Origin: an uncultured Chitinophaga sp.
Lineage (GTDB): Bacteria; Bacteroidota; Bacteroidia; Chitinophagales; Chitinophagaceae
Assembly (NCBI RefSeq): GCF_937874145.1
Contig: NZ_CALNBI010000007.1
Coordinates: forward strand, 1 to 16,993
Direction of reading: 5' to 3'
Length of the DNA stretch: 16,993 bases
The notes under the pieces are model-generated. The model had not been told where the DNA came from, ran no database searches, and saw only the letters and a list, made by a program, of their open reading frames with translations. How positions within the stretch are numbered: the stretch's first letter is position 1; each line of letters begins with the position of its first letter. The position numbers were made by a program, and so were the translations under genes. Positions 5,150-14,613 of this stretch are shown here, one piece after another.

Positions 5150-8100
5150 TTACTGCGCCAGCATGAACCTGAGCGTTACGCCGCCCCGCGTATTGGTGAT
5201 CGGGTAGGCGGTCGAAATAACCGGTATGGTTTGCCTCCGGTCGTAGAAGAACTTGATGTTCAACCGGTTATTGACCACATAATCGATCGACGGCGCGATG
5301 CTCACCACCTTCTGCCCGCTGGTGGGGATAACGATATCCGCATCCAGCCTGTTGTTGACGGTTTTATCGTCGCGGAAACTGAGGTCCATCCGGAAGTTGA
5401 GGTCGTTTTCCAGGCGCTTTCCGCCGTCTTTCCCGATACGGATGGGCAGCGGCAGCCCTCTTACACGGTAACCGCCGCCAATGGTGATCTCGCTCGACCG
5501 CATTTCGCTCAGCTGGTAATCGATGAGGCTGAGGCTGAGGGTGCGGCTTCTCCGGAAACCTACGCGGAGGTTCAGGGAGTTGGTGAAGGTCATATCGGCT
5601 TCCAGCAGGGGCACGAACTGCTCGGTGATGGTCAGGTTCGGCACCAGGAAGTACGGCACGTAATTGCCCGACACCGTATCGCGGAACGCGGGGTATCCCA
5701 GGATCAGCGGATCGTAATACATGAGCGCCGTGTTGTAGGAGTTCATGCTCAGCAGGCCGGTGTAAGCGTGCGTAAGGGTGAAGTTCGTGAGGAAATCGGC
5801 GAACGGCTTCACGCGGCTCAGGCCGTTGTAAGTGATCCGCCAGTTGGGCCTGGGCAGGATGTTCTTGAACGGATTGGAACGGACGTTGGAATTGGAATGC
5901 TTCAGCAGCGGAGCGTTTTCCGGGGTGGTACCGGTGTATGCCGCCAGGAAGGCGGGCACCAGCACATCCTGCGCATAACGGCCGTAACCGTAGCGGTATT
6001 GCGGGTCTTTCGGATCGTAAGTGGGAACGGAACCGTTATTATTATAAGGGTTCAGCTTGCCGAGGCGCTCGGAAATGGCCGCCCGGTAATTCTCGAAATC
6101 GCGGAAGGTGGAGGATACGCCGTCTTCGGCATTGATCTTGCCAAACATCGTTTTGATGGCGATGAAAGTGATCTCGAAGCCGCCGGCGTCGTAGGGGTTC
6201 AGGTGATTGAACATCCCGTTGCCGATGGTATCCTTGAACAGTTCGGTGTGCGTTTTGGAGAAGGAACGGGTCAGGTTCAGGTCGATGCGCAGGTCACGCA
6301 CCGGCTCCAGTTGCGCCTGGATGTCGAGGCGCTGGGTAAATTGCTGCTGGAACTGGATGTTGAAAAGGGTATCGGGGCTGAGGAGGCCTTTCTTCGCGAA
6401 GTTGTCCATCCAGGCCTTGTCGGGCTGCTTGCCCAGCACAAAACCGATACCCGGCGCCATCGACTGCCAGTTCATCCCGAGCAGCTTGGTACTGTCGAGG
6501 TAACCAGGCATACGCGTGCCCGAATTCTCGCTGTAGTTCACATTGATGCGTTTCAACATCATCGCGATCCGCATGAGCGCTTTGGCCGCGCCTGACGGCT
6601 GGCCGTCGTCGGCCTTCTTATCATCCTTCCCTCCCGCCTGCGGCGTATTTCCCATCAGCGGCGGAACATATTCGGAGCCGCCGGAGCTGCTGATGTTCAT
6701 CTTCCGCAGCCATTTGCTCTTGTTATACAGTTCGTTGAACTTGAACTCCGCCGCCACCGTTTTCTGGTTCGAATTCTCGATGGCGTTACCCAGGTACATC
6801 GCCAGGCGCGAAGCACCTATCCAGCGATACTCGGTAGCATAGCTAACGGCCACGCTCGTCCAGCTGAGCGCCGGGAACTTGGCGGTGGGCAGCGTATAGG
6901 TAATATTGGCGTTGTGGAAATAATTTGTGGTACGGCCGCCTTTGAAGAAGTTGCCGCGAACGGAATCCTTCTTGACGCTGGTATTGATCCGCCCATCCGG
7001 CTCGTCGATGCGGGCGTTGTTCACCGCGTTAAAGTCGAGGGATAGATTGCGGGAGAAATCCCATTTCAACGAATAATACCGGTCGAAGCGGAAGAACTTG
7101 TCGTACGTTTCCTGCAGCTGGAACGGACCGCCACCGATATTGCGCATACGGGTAGCACCGAACTGGCGGGACACGTCGGCCCGGAAGCTCATCAGCGTAG
7201 GCACATAGTTAATATTGAATTCGCGGATCAATGCCAGCCAGGGCGTCTTGTTTTTAATGAACTTGAACGGCTCGATGAATTTCTGCTGGCCGTTGAAAGT
7301 GTAGCCCAGGCCACCACGGTGGCGCGTCAATACATCTTCCTGGATCACGGGGTTGTGGCGGCTGATCTGGCTGTAAGAATAGCTGATGTCGAAGTTTTCG
7401 ATATCCCACAGCCTGTTTTTCGTACGGCCGATGGCGAGCTTGCGCACGTTAGTCAGGTTCAGGCTCTTGATGGAGGTGAAGTCCTGCGCGTTGCGGCGGA
7501 TGGAGTCGCGGTGCTCCTTGTTCCGGGCCATCGACAATTTATCTTTCAGCTTGATATCCAGGTCATACGGATCGTATTCCGGGTTACTGGTAGTTTGGGA
7601 ATAACCGGCGTAAATGGGAATCGTCAGCCCGAGGTTTTTCGGCAGCAGCTTTCCGGGGTCGAAATTGCCGGCAATGTCGTATTGCAGGAAGTTATCCCGG
7701 AAACGGTCGTTCACCCGCTGGTCGATTCCGCCGAAGCCCGCCGTGTGCATATTACCGCTCACGGTGATGGAACCCAGGTCCGCCAGGTCGATGTCCATCC
7801 TGGCCAGCGCGGCATACCCGCCTTTTTCGTCGAGGCCGGTCAGGCGCATCTCGTTAAACCATACTTCGGTACATTTCGGCAAACCGTCGTCTTTCGGGTT
7901 GGTTACCCCGATCATCACGTTCCGCACATCACCCAAACTCGGGTTACCGACTACGGCTACCACGGCGTTGCCATCCTGCTCTTCGTACGGCACCAATGGC
8001 GACGCGCCATTATTATTACGTGCCATTTTCAGTTTGGCGAACCGGTCGAGATCGAGGTCGAGGTTGTTTTCCTCCGGCCAGATCTCCGTATCGCGTGCCG

Positions 8101-11100
8101 CGCCCCAGGCCGTCACCTTCATGGGAATGCGGTATTCGTAATAGTTCTCGGTAAAGTCGCTGCCCACCCGCACTATCGCCTGGAGCTGCCCGTCTTTCAA
8201 AGAACTGGGATCGCTCACCGCTTCGGAGTGGATAAACATCTGCAGGCGGTTGTATTGCCGCAGGTCGAGCTGGATATTTTTATACATCGCCCGCGTTTCA
8301 CCATCCTGCAGGTTGCAGATCTGTGCTGGGATGGCCTGCTCGTTCAGCAGGATATTGGTATTGTTGGTGCTCAGCGTGTTTTGCCGCAGGATGCCCGGGG
8401 GCAGCACGTACGGAACGGGACGGCGCTTGGCGTTCTCCTCGATGTTCACGGCCGACACGTTGAAGGTCGTTTGCTGATCCACGGGGATCGGGTCGCCGGG
8501 CTTCAGTTCATATAAATAACGGCGCCACTGGTTGCGCACCAGGTCGAGCTTCGCGAAACGCAATACCACCGAATCCTCGAAACCGGTCAGGAACATACGC
8601 ATGAAACGGATCGATTTGAAGTCGGGGATATTGCCCACCTTCCGGTCGTACTGGTTTACCGGCACCTTGAACTGGTACCAGATCTGGTCGGCCATCTGCC
8701 CGTTCGGCAACTGCACGCGCGTCTCGAAACGGTCTACCACGTAGTTGGAGCCCACCTGCATGTTGGGGGTCAGGTCTACACGGTATTGGAAATACTCTTC
8801 CGTTTCGTTCATGGTATTGTCGCGGTTGAGGTCTTCCGACTCGGGATAGTTGGTGGCCGCGTTGGAGAACTGCGAGTTGTCGTTGGACACGGGCGAGTTA
8901 CCATCCGGACCATTGATTTTTTTATACCTGCCGAGGATATCGGTGCGGGCCGCGTCGTAGGAGGCGTCGCGATACCATTTGTAATCGTCGTTCGAAGGGT
9001 CGTTGGCCACGTTCTGGTAAGCGCCGGAACCGGTGCCGAAGTTGGTGGCCAGGTCGAGGAGGTACGGCGCGTGGAAATTCTTCTCGTCACCGTTCTCGAG
9101 GCCGTCGAAACCTACGTCCTGGTAGCGGCGGATGTTGGGGTCGTTATCGAACGCCTGGGTGATCTGCTGCTGGAATTTGGGAATGCGGCCCCATTTGGTG
9201 GAGTCGAGTTTATTGCGGTCGGCATTGGGATCCGGCAGGCCGTTTTCGAAAAACTTGCGGGAATCCTTCAGCACGTCTTCCGACACGTTGCCGAGGTTGA
9301 AGTACAGCGAACCGCCGCTGGAGTTGGGATTATTGAAGAAGGGATCCGGCACCCAGAACTCGATGAATTCGATGTTGGCGGTCTCGAAGTCTGAGTTGTC
9401 GATGGCGCGCATGATACCGCCCCAGCGCTGTTTCGGGTTGCGGAGGCGGCCGCTGGCCTCGAGCTGAAGGGGCGAGCTCTCCATATTATATGGCCCTTTC
9501 TCTTCGGGATAGTATGCCAGGTCGAGGGTGCTCAGCTGGCTCTGCCCGAAGTCGGTAGAACGGTTGGGGAACACGGCTTTCTGGTAAATGTGGCACGTCC
9601 GGGGGTCGGTCAGGGATGCACCCGTGACACCGGGCGGCAGGTTGCTGGACCGGGGGATCTGCAGGGTTGGCTCGATGATATACCAGGCCAGCAGCGCCCT
9701 GTTCTTGCCATAAGCCAGCGTATCGTTCAGTTCCGCTTCGGGGAAGAGGATGGAGCCTGCGGCATTGGTGGCGTCGCGGGGCGTGGAGGCGAGGCTCCAG
9801 GCGGTAGACGGGAACTTGAGGTCGTAGCCGCTGCGGGTACCCTCGAAGTCGTCGATCATCACCTGCCCCTGTTTGGAACCCGGCGCGTTCACGAGCTTGG
9901 AGTGGCCGGGGAACAACCGCGCCACTTCTCCCGTAAAGTTGATGGCCGCCGGCCGCGACGTCTGGAAGTTGGGCAAACGGTCGAGCAGGCGGGTAAGGCC
10001 GCGCCACTCGGAAATATAGTTACCGTCGAGCCCCACCACGGTATTCTTGATGGGATCGTCGCCGTAATTCACTTTCTGGTAATAAGGCCGCTCGCTCATC
10101 CGCACCACGGTACCGCCGAGGTTCAGCTTGTCGTTCACGAAGTAATCGAGCCGCGTCCCCATGTAATTCCGGACCTGCTGCCCGAACAGCCCGTTGTTCT
10201 CGAACTGCACGTTGATGGGCACCCCGGCGCTGAGGACCCCGCCGTTGATGATCTTGATGCGGCCCATGTTGTAATCGATGAGGTAATCGATGTCTTCACG
10301 GAGCATCTGTCCGCCGGCGGTTACGGTTACGGAGCCGCGGGGGATGTTATAGGCGTTGAGGGAGATTTCGGAAGCATTGGCGGATTTGTACGATCCCCGC
10401 ATGATGTACCTGTTGAGGTTGGGGAACTGCTGCGCGATCACCTTGATGGAGTCGTACAGCATGGTGTACATGTATTGTTTTTCCAGGGCGGCGTCTCCGC
10501 CGAAGGCTTTGCGGATGCCTTCGCCGAAGGGTTCCAGCACGGGGAACATGATTTTCCCGGTCTGGGGGAATATCGTGAACCCTTCCACGTAGTCGAATAC
10601 GCCGTCGGGCTGGGGATCGTTCTGGTTATTAAGGCGGTCGAGGTTGAGGACGGTGATGATGGGAGCGCCCTGGTATTGGCCTGCGGCATCCGGCAGGTAG
10701 CGTTTTTCGCTGGGGGCGCGGGTTTCGGTGCCGGGGTCTTTATAGAGCACGTCGAGTTTGAAATCGGCGCGGTTTACCTGGTAGGCTCCGGTGGCGTAGA
10801 TGTTTTTCATCATGAGGTCCCAGATGGGGAGGGCGGGCCTGGCGGAGGTGGCTTTCAGCATCTTGAGGAAGAGGATCTGCTGATTGGCCGAGTTTTTCGG
10901 GTCCGGGGGCACGTCCTGCGAGAACTCACCCACCTGGTATACGCGGCCGTTGTAGGTGTACTGGTAGGCCACGGCCAGCACTTCGTCGGGCTGCAGCTGC
11001 TGTTGCAGGGAGATGAAGCCGATCTGGCGGTTGAGGGTATATTCGGTGGAATCAAGCTTCCGGGCGAAAGTTTTCTCGAAATCCTGCACGGGCTCCAGGT

Positions 11101-12391
11101 CCAGCGCCAGGAGGCGGCTCACGACGGTTCCGGTGAAACGGGCCGCCGGATCGCTGATCAGGTTGCGGTACAGGTCGTTCGTATTACGGTCGGGCAGGCG
11201 GTTGGCCGTCAGCGCCTGGATGGCGGGGTTATGGGGCCGCTGCTCGGCCAGGTCCATCAGGGCCACGATATCGCGCGTTTCGGTGGTGGCGCCGGATTTG
11301 TTGGTGACCCACACTTCCGCGCGGTTGATATACACCTGCGAGCGGATCACCGGCAGGTTGCTCATCGCGTAGTTGAAGGTATCCCGGAAAAACTGGGCCA
11401 TGAGGAAGTGCCGGTTGTCTTCATACTCGTCTGCCCGGCTGATGAAGTCGTTCACGCTGTTGCCGCCGCGGAGCACCATGTTCTGTTTCATGGATTTCTG
11501 GTTGGAGAGCACGCTGGTAACGGTGAGGCGCCCGAACTGGAGCTGGGTTTTCACCCCGAAGAGGCTCTGCACTCCCGGGATGAGGGAGCTGCTGAGGGGG
11601 AAGCTGACGTTGCCGGCTTCGATTTTCTTGATGATCTCGTCCTGGTAGCCGGTATATTCGAGTTTGACCTGGTTTTCGAAGTCGAAGTTGCTCTGGGTGT
11701 TGTAGTTGGTGATGAGTTTAAGCTTCTCCCCGATCTTGCCGGTCACGTTCATGTTGATATCGATGTCGAAGTCGAAGCCCCCGTTTTTGCGGGCCCTTTC
11801 CACGAGCACGGGGTTTTTCACGTTCTGGCCCTGGTAACCGAAAGTAAGCCCCAGGCTTCCCTGCGGCTTGATGTCGACCTTGGTGCCGCCGAATACCCGG
11901 TCGAACAGTTTATCGCCGTAATAGAGTTGCGGAGCGGTGCCGCGCTGGTTGAGGTTGCCGATGGTGCCGGCTCTCTTCTGCCAGTAATCGCGTTCGCTCT
12001 GCGCCGCCTGCATACGATAGAACTCGTTGAAGGACATGACGGTAGGCTGCCGGTAATTCCGGCTCCCGATTTTTTCAGTAACGATGTATTCCTTGGAAGC
12101 GGGGTCGTATTCTACAGTCTTCTCGATGTTGGCAGGGTCTTTCAGGTCTATCGCGTTACGGACGGGGTCTGTAACGGCTGTTCCTCTCCTGTCGCGGAGG
12201 GGATATTTCAGCGTATCAGGCTTCCCCACCGTGTCAGGACGTGTCAGAGCTGATTCCCAAATCCCCGCGTGCGCTATATTTTTATTGAAAGTATATCCCG
12301 AACTTTTCGTGTTTCTGGCGGCTGATTCAACAATGACTAAAGATACAACACCGATTACTGCAAGTATTCCAAGGTAATTCTTTCTTGCCAA
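5150..12391 (-). CDS. sprA: Cell-surface protein SprA, type IX secretion system outer-membrane translocon
   Basis: The 2413-residue product matches the size of SprA/Sov (about 2400-2500), the giant beta-barrel through which T9SS cargo, adhesins and gliding proteins cross the outer membrane. A hydrophobic export signal lies at about residues 7-25. Family signatures include GNVSFPLSSSLI at 260-271, QSLFGVKTQLQFGRLTVT at about 275-292, and VMIDDFEGTRSGYDL further on. Many alternating aromatic barrel strands follow, and the end is GGVTLRFMLAQ. A charged low-complexity linker (GGKDDKKADDGQPSG, coded near 6590-6640) lies between barrel sections. An in-frame TAA at 12398-12400 rules out an earlier start, and the next Met is residue 119, so the TTG at 12391 is the likely start. 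It lies 37 nt downstream of ruvA and ends at the terminator at 5087-5119. No other T9SS gene is in the window. Confidence 0.97.
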   Translation of the reverse strand: MARKNYLGILAVIGVVSLVIVESAARNTKSSGYTFNKNIAHAGIWESALTRPDTVGKPDTLKYPLRDRRGTAVTDPVRNAIDLKDPANIEKTVEYDPASKEYIVTEKIGSRNYRQPTVMSFNEFYRMQAAQSERDYWQKRAGTIGNLNQRGTAPQLYYGDKLFDRVFGGTKVDIKPQGSLGLTFGYQGQNVKNPVLVERARKNGGFDFDIDINMNVTGKIGEKLKLITNYNTQSNFDFENQVKLEYTGYQDEIIKKIEAGNVSFPLSSSLIPGVQSLFGVKTQLQFGRLTVTSVLSNQKSMKQNMVLRGGNSVNDFISRADEYEDNRHFLMAQFFRDTFNYAMSNLPVIRSQVYINRAEVWVTNKSGATTETRDIVALMDLAEQRPHNPAIQALTANRLPDRNTNDLYRNLISDPAARFTGTVVSRLLALDLEPVQDFEKTFARKLDSTEYTLNRQIGFISLQQQLQPDEVLAVAYQYTYNGRVYQVGEFSQDVPPDPKNSANQQILFLKMLKATSARPALPIWDLMMKNIYATGAYQVNRADFKLDVLYKDPGTETRAPSEKRYLPDAAGQYQGAPIITVLNLDRLNNQNDPQPDGVFDYVEGFTIFPQTGKIMFPVLEPFGEGIRKAFGGDAALEKQYMYTMLYDSIKVIAQQFPNLNRYIMRGSYKSANASEISLNAYNIPRGSVTVTAGGQMLREDIDYLIDYNMGRIKIINGGVLSAGVPINVQFENNGLFGQQVRNYMGTRLDYFVNDKLNLGGTVVRMSERPYYQKVNYGDDPIKNTVVGLDGNYISEWRGLTRLLDRLPNFQTSRPAAINFTGEVARLFPGHSKLVNAPGSKQGQVMIDDFEGTRSGYDLKFPSTAWSLASTPRDATNAAGSILFPEAELNDTLAYGKNRALLAWYIIEPTLQIPRSSNLPPGVTGASLTDPRTCHIYQKAVFPNRSTDFGQSQLSTLDLAYYPEEKGPYNMESSPLQLEASGRLRNPKQRWGGIMRAIDNSDFETANIEFIEFWVPDPFFNNPNSSGGSLYFNLGNVSEDVLKDSRKFFENGLPDPNADRNKLDSTKWGRIPKFQQQITQAFDNDPNIRRYQDVGFDGLENGDEKNFHAPYLLDLATNFGTGSGAYQNVANDPSNDDYKWYRDASYDAARTDILGRYKKINGPDGNSPVSNDNSQFSNAATNYPESEDLNRDNTMNETEEYFQYRVDLTPNMQVGSNYVVDRFETRVQLPNGQMADQIWYQFKVPVNQYDRKVGNIPDFKSIRFMRMFLTGFEDSVVLRFAKLDLVRNQWRRYLYELKPGDPIPVDQQTTFNVSAVNIEENAKRRPVPYVLPPGILRQNTLSTNNTNILLNEQAIPAQICNLQDGETRAMYKNIQLDLRQYNRLQMFIHSEAVSDPSSLKDGQLQAIVRVGSDFTENYYEYRIPMKVTAWGAARDTEIWPEENNLDLDLDRFAKLKMARNNNGASPLVPYEEQDGNAVVAVVGNPSLGDVRNVMIGVTNPKDDGLPKCTEVWFNEMRLTGLDEKGGYAALARMDIDLADLGSITVSGNMHTAGFGGIDQRVNDRFRDNFLQYDIAGNFDPGKLLPKNLGLTIPIYAGYSQTTSNPEYDPYDLDIKLKDKLSMARNKEHRDSIRRNAQDFTSIKSLNLTNVRKLAIGRTKNRLWDIENFDISYSYSQISRHNPVIQEDVLTRHRGGLGYTFNGQQKFIEPFKFIKNKTPWLALIREFNINYVPTLMSFRADVSRQFGATRMRNIGGGPFQLQETYDKFFRFDRYYSLKWDFSRNLSLDFNAVNNARIDEPDGRINTSVKKDSVRGNFFKGGRTTNYFHNANITYTLPTAKFPALSWTSVAVSYATEYRWIGASRLAMYLGNAIENSNQKTVAAEFKFNELYNKSKWLRKMNISSSGGSEYVPPLMGNTPQAGGKDDKKADDGQPSGAAKALMRIAMMLKRINVNYSENSGTRMPGYLDSTKLLGMNWQSMAPGIGFVLGKQPDKAWMDNFAKKGLLSPDTLFNIQFQQQFTQRLDIQAQLEPVRDLRIDLNLTRSFSKTHTELFKDTIGNGMFNHLNPYDAGGFEITFIAIKTMFGKINAEDGVSSTFRDFENYRAAISERLGKLNPYNNNGSVPTYDPKDPQYRYGYGRYAQDVLVPAFLAAYTGTTPENAPLLKHSNSNVRSNPFKNILPRPNWRITYNGLSRVKPFADFLTNFTLTHAYTGLLSMNSYNTALMYYDPLILGYPAFRDTVSGNYVPYFLVPNLTITEQFVPLLEADMTFTNSLNLRVGFRRSRTLSLSLIDYQLSEMRSSEITIGGGYRVRGLPLPIRIGKDGGKRLENDLNFRMDLSFRDDKTVNNRLDADIVIPTSGQKVVSIAPSIDYVVNNRLNIKFFYDRRQTIPVISTAYPITNTRGGVTLRFMLAQ

Positions 12392-12428
12392 GCGATCTTA
12401 GGTTTTATAGAGGTCAAGGACTACTAAA

Positions 12429-13016
12429 TTATAAATTTTTGAGGGATTTCTTGATAAGTACCTCCAACTCATGCAATTGTGGCTCCGCTTTCAGCACCTT
12501 CCGTACCGCCTGCTCGGCCATATTTCTGGCAATACCCAAGGTTACCAGAGCATTTAACGCATCTTCCTCAATACTATTGTGGGTTTGGGGAGATAAATAT
12601 ACGGTTTCCTCCCGGTGTTTTTTCACTTTATCCTTCAGTTCCAGGATAATACGCTTGGCCGTTTTATTCCCGATCCCTTTCACGCCTTCGAGCATTTTTT
12701 CGTTTTCCATGACGATGGCACGCTGCACGTCTTCCGGCGTGAGCGAGCTCAGCATCATCCTGGCCGTACCGGCCCCGACCCCGGAAACGCTGATCAGCTG
12801 GAGGAACATGCTCCTTTCCGCGTCGGAAAAAAAGCCGTACATCGTGTGGGCATCCTCCTTGATATGTACGTAAGTCAGGAGCTTGCAGGATTCAAGACCG
12901 CCGATCTGGGTCCAGGTGTGGAGGCTGATCTGGACCTCGTAACCTACGCCGTTTACGTCCAAATGCACCATGGCGGGGGATTTGAAGGCAAGTTTGCCAT
13001 TCAGGTATGCTATCAT
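12429..13016 (-). CDS. ruvA: Holliday junction branch migration protein RuvA
   Basis: This 195-residue protein has the normal RuvA length. It begins with the OB-fold domain (MIAYLNGKL, then VGYEV, about 1-63). Two helix-hairpin-helix DNA-binding motifs follow at about 72-91 (ISVSGVGAGTARMML) and 107-127 (LEGVKGIGNKTAKRII). The C-terminal domain III (about 150-195; EDALNALVTLGI, AVRKVL) contacts the RuvB motor. RuvA tetramers hold Holliday junctions while RuvB drives branch migration and RuvC resolves them. It is the first gene of a two-gene unit with sprA; as I recall, the ruvA-sprA order is common in Bacteroidota. It diverges from fabH across 92 nt, in which I could not assign a convincing promoter to either gene. 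Confidence 0.97.
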   Translation of the reverse strand: MIAYLNGKLAFKSPAMVHLDVNGVGYEVQISLHTWTQIGGLESCKLLTYVHIKEDAHTMYGFFSDAERSMFLQLISVSGVGAGTARMMLSSLTPEDVQRAIVMENEKMLEGVKGIGNKTAKRIILELKDKVKKHREETVYLSPQTHNSIEEDALNALVTLGIARNMAEQAVRKVLKAEPQLHELEVLIKKSLKNL

Positions 13017-13108
13017 ATAGGATTTTATCTCCGGCGAAATTAAATCATAAATAGAATTATTCGTTTAAGTCGTATTTTTACGCCCATTTTATAACTTATC
13101 CTAACAAT

Positions 13109-14113
13109 ATGAGTAAAATAACAGCCGCCATTACGGCGGTGGGTGGGTATGTTCCCGACTATGTACTGACTAACCAGGAGTTGGAAAAACTCGTTGAAAC
13201 GACAGACGAATGGATCATGACCCGGACCGGCATCAAGGAACGGAGGATACTGAAGGGAGAAGGAAAAGGTACTTCCGAGCTGTGCGTACCGGTAGCGCTC
13301 GAGATCTGCAAAAAAAGAGGCATCTCCCCTGAAGAGATCGACCTGCTCATCGTGGCCACGGTAACGCCCGACATGGTGTTCCCCGCCACTGCGAACGTTG
13401 TTACGGATAAGATCGGCGCCAAAAACGCCTTCGGTTTCGATATCGGCGCCGCCTGCTCGGGCTTCCTCTACGCCCTGGACACCGGCTCCAAATTCATCGA
13501 AAGCGGCAAATACAAGAAAGTAATGGTCATCGGAGCCGATAAAATGAGCTCCATCATCGATTATACCGACCGCACCACCTGCATCATCTTCGGCGACGGC
13601 GCCGGCGGCGTTCTCCTCGAGCCCAACACCGAAGGTTTCGGCCTCATCGACTCCGTCCTCAAATCCGACGGCCATGGCCGCGAATTCCTCAATATGAAGG
13701 CCGGCGGCTCCAATTACCCCGCCTCCGCCGAAACCGTAGCCAACCGCCAGCACTACGTTTTCCAGGAAGGTAAAACCGTATTCAAATACGCCGTTGCCAA
13801 CATGGCGGATGCCGCCCGCACCATCATGGACCGCAACCAGCTCACTGCCGACGACGTAGCATGGCTTGTGCCCCACCAGGCCAATCTCCGCATCATCTCC
13901 GCCACGGCCGACCATATGGGCGTGCCCAAGGAAAAGACGATGATCAACATCCACCGCTACGGCAACACCACCGCCGGCACCATCCCCCTCTGCCTCTGGG
14001 AGTGGGAATCCCAACTGAACAAAGGCGACAACCTCATCCTCGCAGCCTTCGGCGGCGGGTTCACCTGGGGCGCCAGCTACATCAAATGGGCATACGATAG
14101 CAAAAAAGCATAG
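13109..14113 (+). CDS. fabH: Beta-ketoacyl-ACP synthase III (FabH)
   Basis: This 334-residue protein has the normal FabH length. FabH condenses an acyl-CoA primer with malonyl-ACP to begin fatty acid synthesis in the cytoplasm. The catalytic triad is complete: Cys116 in DIGAACSGFLYAL, His256 in VPHQANLRI, and Asn286 in RYGNTTAGTIPL. The N-terminal motif TTDEWIMTRTGIKERR, FGDGAGGVLL near 161-170, and the C-terminal AAFGGGFTWGASYIKW are also typical. The gene stands alone, divergent from ruvA and closed by a hairpin, without the plsX, rpmF or acc genes often found beside fabH. A dedicated role in an unusual lipid pathway is possible, but the sequence is that of an ordinary housekeeping enzyme. 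The lower part of the gene is strongly C-biased at third positions, which creates a long false antisense frame. Confidence 0.96.
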   Translation: MSKITAAITAVGGYVPDYVLTNQELEKLVETTDEWIMTRTGIKERRILKGEGKGTSELCVPVALEICKKRGISPEEIDLLIVATVTPDMVFPATANVVTDKIGAKNAFGFDIGAACSGFLYALDTGSKFIESGKYKKVMVIGADKMSSIIDYTDRTTCIIFGDGAGGVLLEPNTEGFGLIDSVLKSDGHGREFLNMKAGGSNYPASAETVANRQHYVFQEGKTVFKYAVANMADAARTIMDRNQLTADDVAWLVPHQANLRIISATADHMGVPKEKTMINIHRYGNTTAGTIPLCLWEWESQLNKGDNLILAAFGGGFTWGASYIKWAYDSKKA

Positions 14114-14128
14114 TTATCAATAACTTAT

Positions 14129-14164
14129 ACAGGAAAAGGCATCCATACGGATGCCTTTTCCTGT
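14129..14164. terminator. Long perfect hairpin between convergent genes
   Basis: ACAGGAAAAGGCATCC (14129-14144) pairs perfectly over 16 bp with GGATGCCTTTTCCTGT (14149-14164), leaving a 4-nt loop. Its A-rich and T-rich parts lie inside the stem, so it can act on both strands. It follows the fabH stop by 15 nt. Its last base is also the last base of the TAA stop codon of the minus-strand 87-residue gene. Confidence 0.75.
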
Positions 14165-14427
14165 TAGAAGATGTCCGGTTCCTCGTTCACAAACTGGTCG
14201 GACCGGTAAAAATCATGTAAATCTGTTCCGCAGAAGGGGCAATACCGGATATTCAGCCGCTTCACTTCCTGCCCGATCCGGTAACCGGGCGTAACATAGA
14301 ACCGGTAGATATTCCGGCTGTCCGGCTGATCGTCCGGGTGCCGTTTTACCACGCGGAGGTTCATACCGTCTTCGCGCGATACCTCATGTCTGATGCCGAA
14401 TCTGGCACAACAAAATTGCTGATACAT
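14164..14427 (-). CDS. Hypothetical small protein with CPxCG and an N-terminal Cys pair
   Basis: This 87-residue protein has no signal peptide and no family that I can name. CPFCG at residues 63-67 (Cys63, Cys66) is a typical zinc-ribbon knuckle, and an N-terminal Cys6-Cys7 pair (QFCCARF) could supply the other two ligands. The middle is basic (RVVKRHPDD) and the tail acidic (NEEPDIF). It may be a small zinc-binding adaptor or nucleic-acid-associated protein, but that rests on the cysteines alone. The ATG at 14427 is the first in the frame. The gene converges with fabH. Codon use and the coherent cysteine pattern favour a real gene over a chance frame. The 186 nt upstream (14428-14613) hold no clear promoter. 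Confidence 0.65.
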   Translation of the reverse strand: MYQQFCCARFGIRHEVSREDGMNLRVVKRHPDDQPDSRNIYRFYVTPGYRIGQEVKRLNIRYCPFCGTDLHDFYRSDQFVNEEPDIF

Positions 14428-14613
14428 AGGGCGCAGTTTTCATAGTCAGGTGGAGAATTGGGTTAATCAATAACAGGGTCCGCCGGATTATGGGGCATGA
14501 TTCATTTCATCATATCCACGGTAACAGGGCGCCTCGGCGCACATGCATTTTCGGATAAACAAACACATTTGCTTGGGTTTTGGAATAAGGATGAAGTAAA
14601 GCTGTTCGTCTTA

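Noticed and set aside
5108..6595. Plus-strand open frame of 495 codons opposite the 3' end of sprA
   Set aside because: It is antisense to the SprA barrel, covers its terminator, and has shadow-type Val/Gly/Arg/His composition with no motif.
9590..12253. Plus-strand open frame of 887 codons opposite sprA
   Set aside because: It is fully antisense to sprA, whose family signatures and length are unmistakable. The frame is kept open by GC-rich third positions and has low-complexity Val/Gly/His/Glu composition with no domain.
13040..14014. Minus-strand open frame of 324 codons opposite fabH
   Set aside because: It is a shadow of fabH, produced by strong C bias at third positions; fabH has its full catalytic triad.
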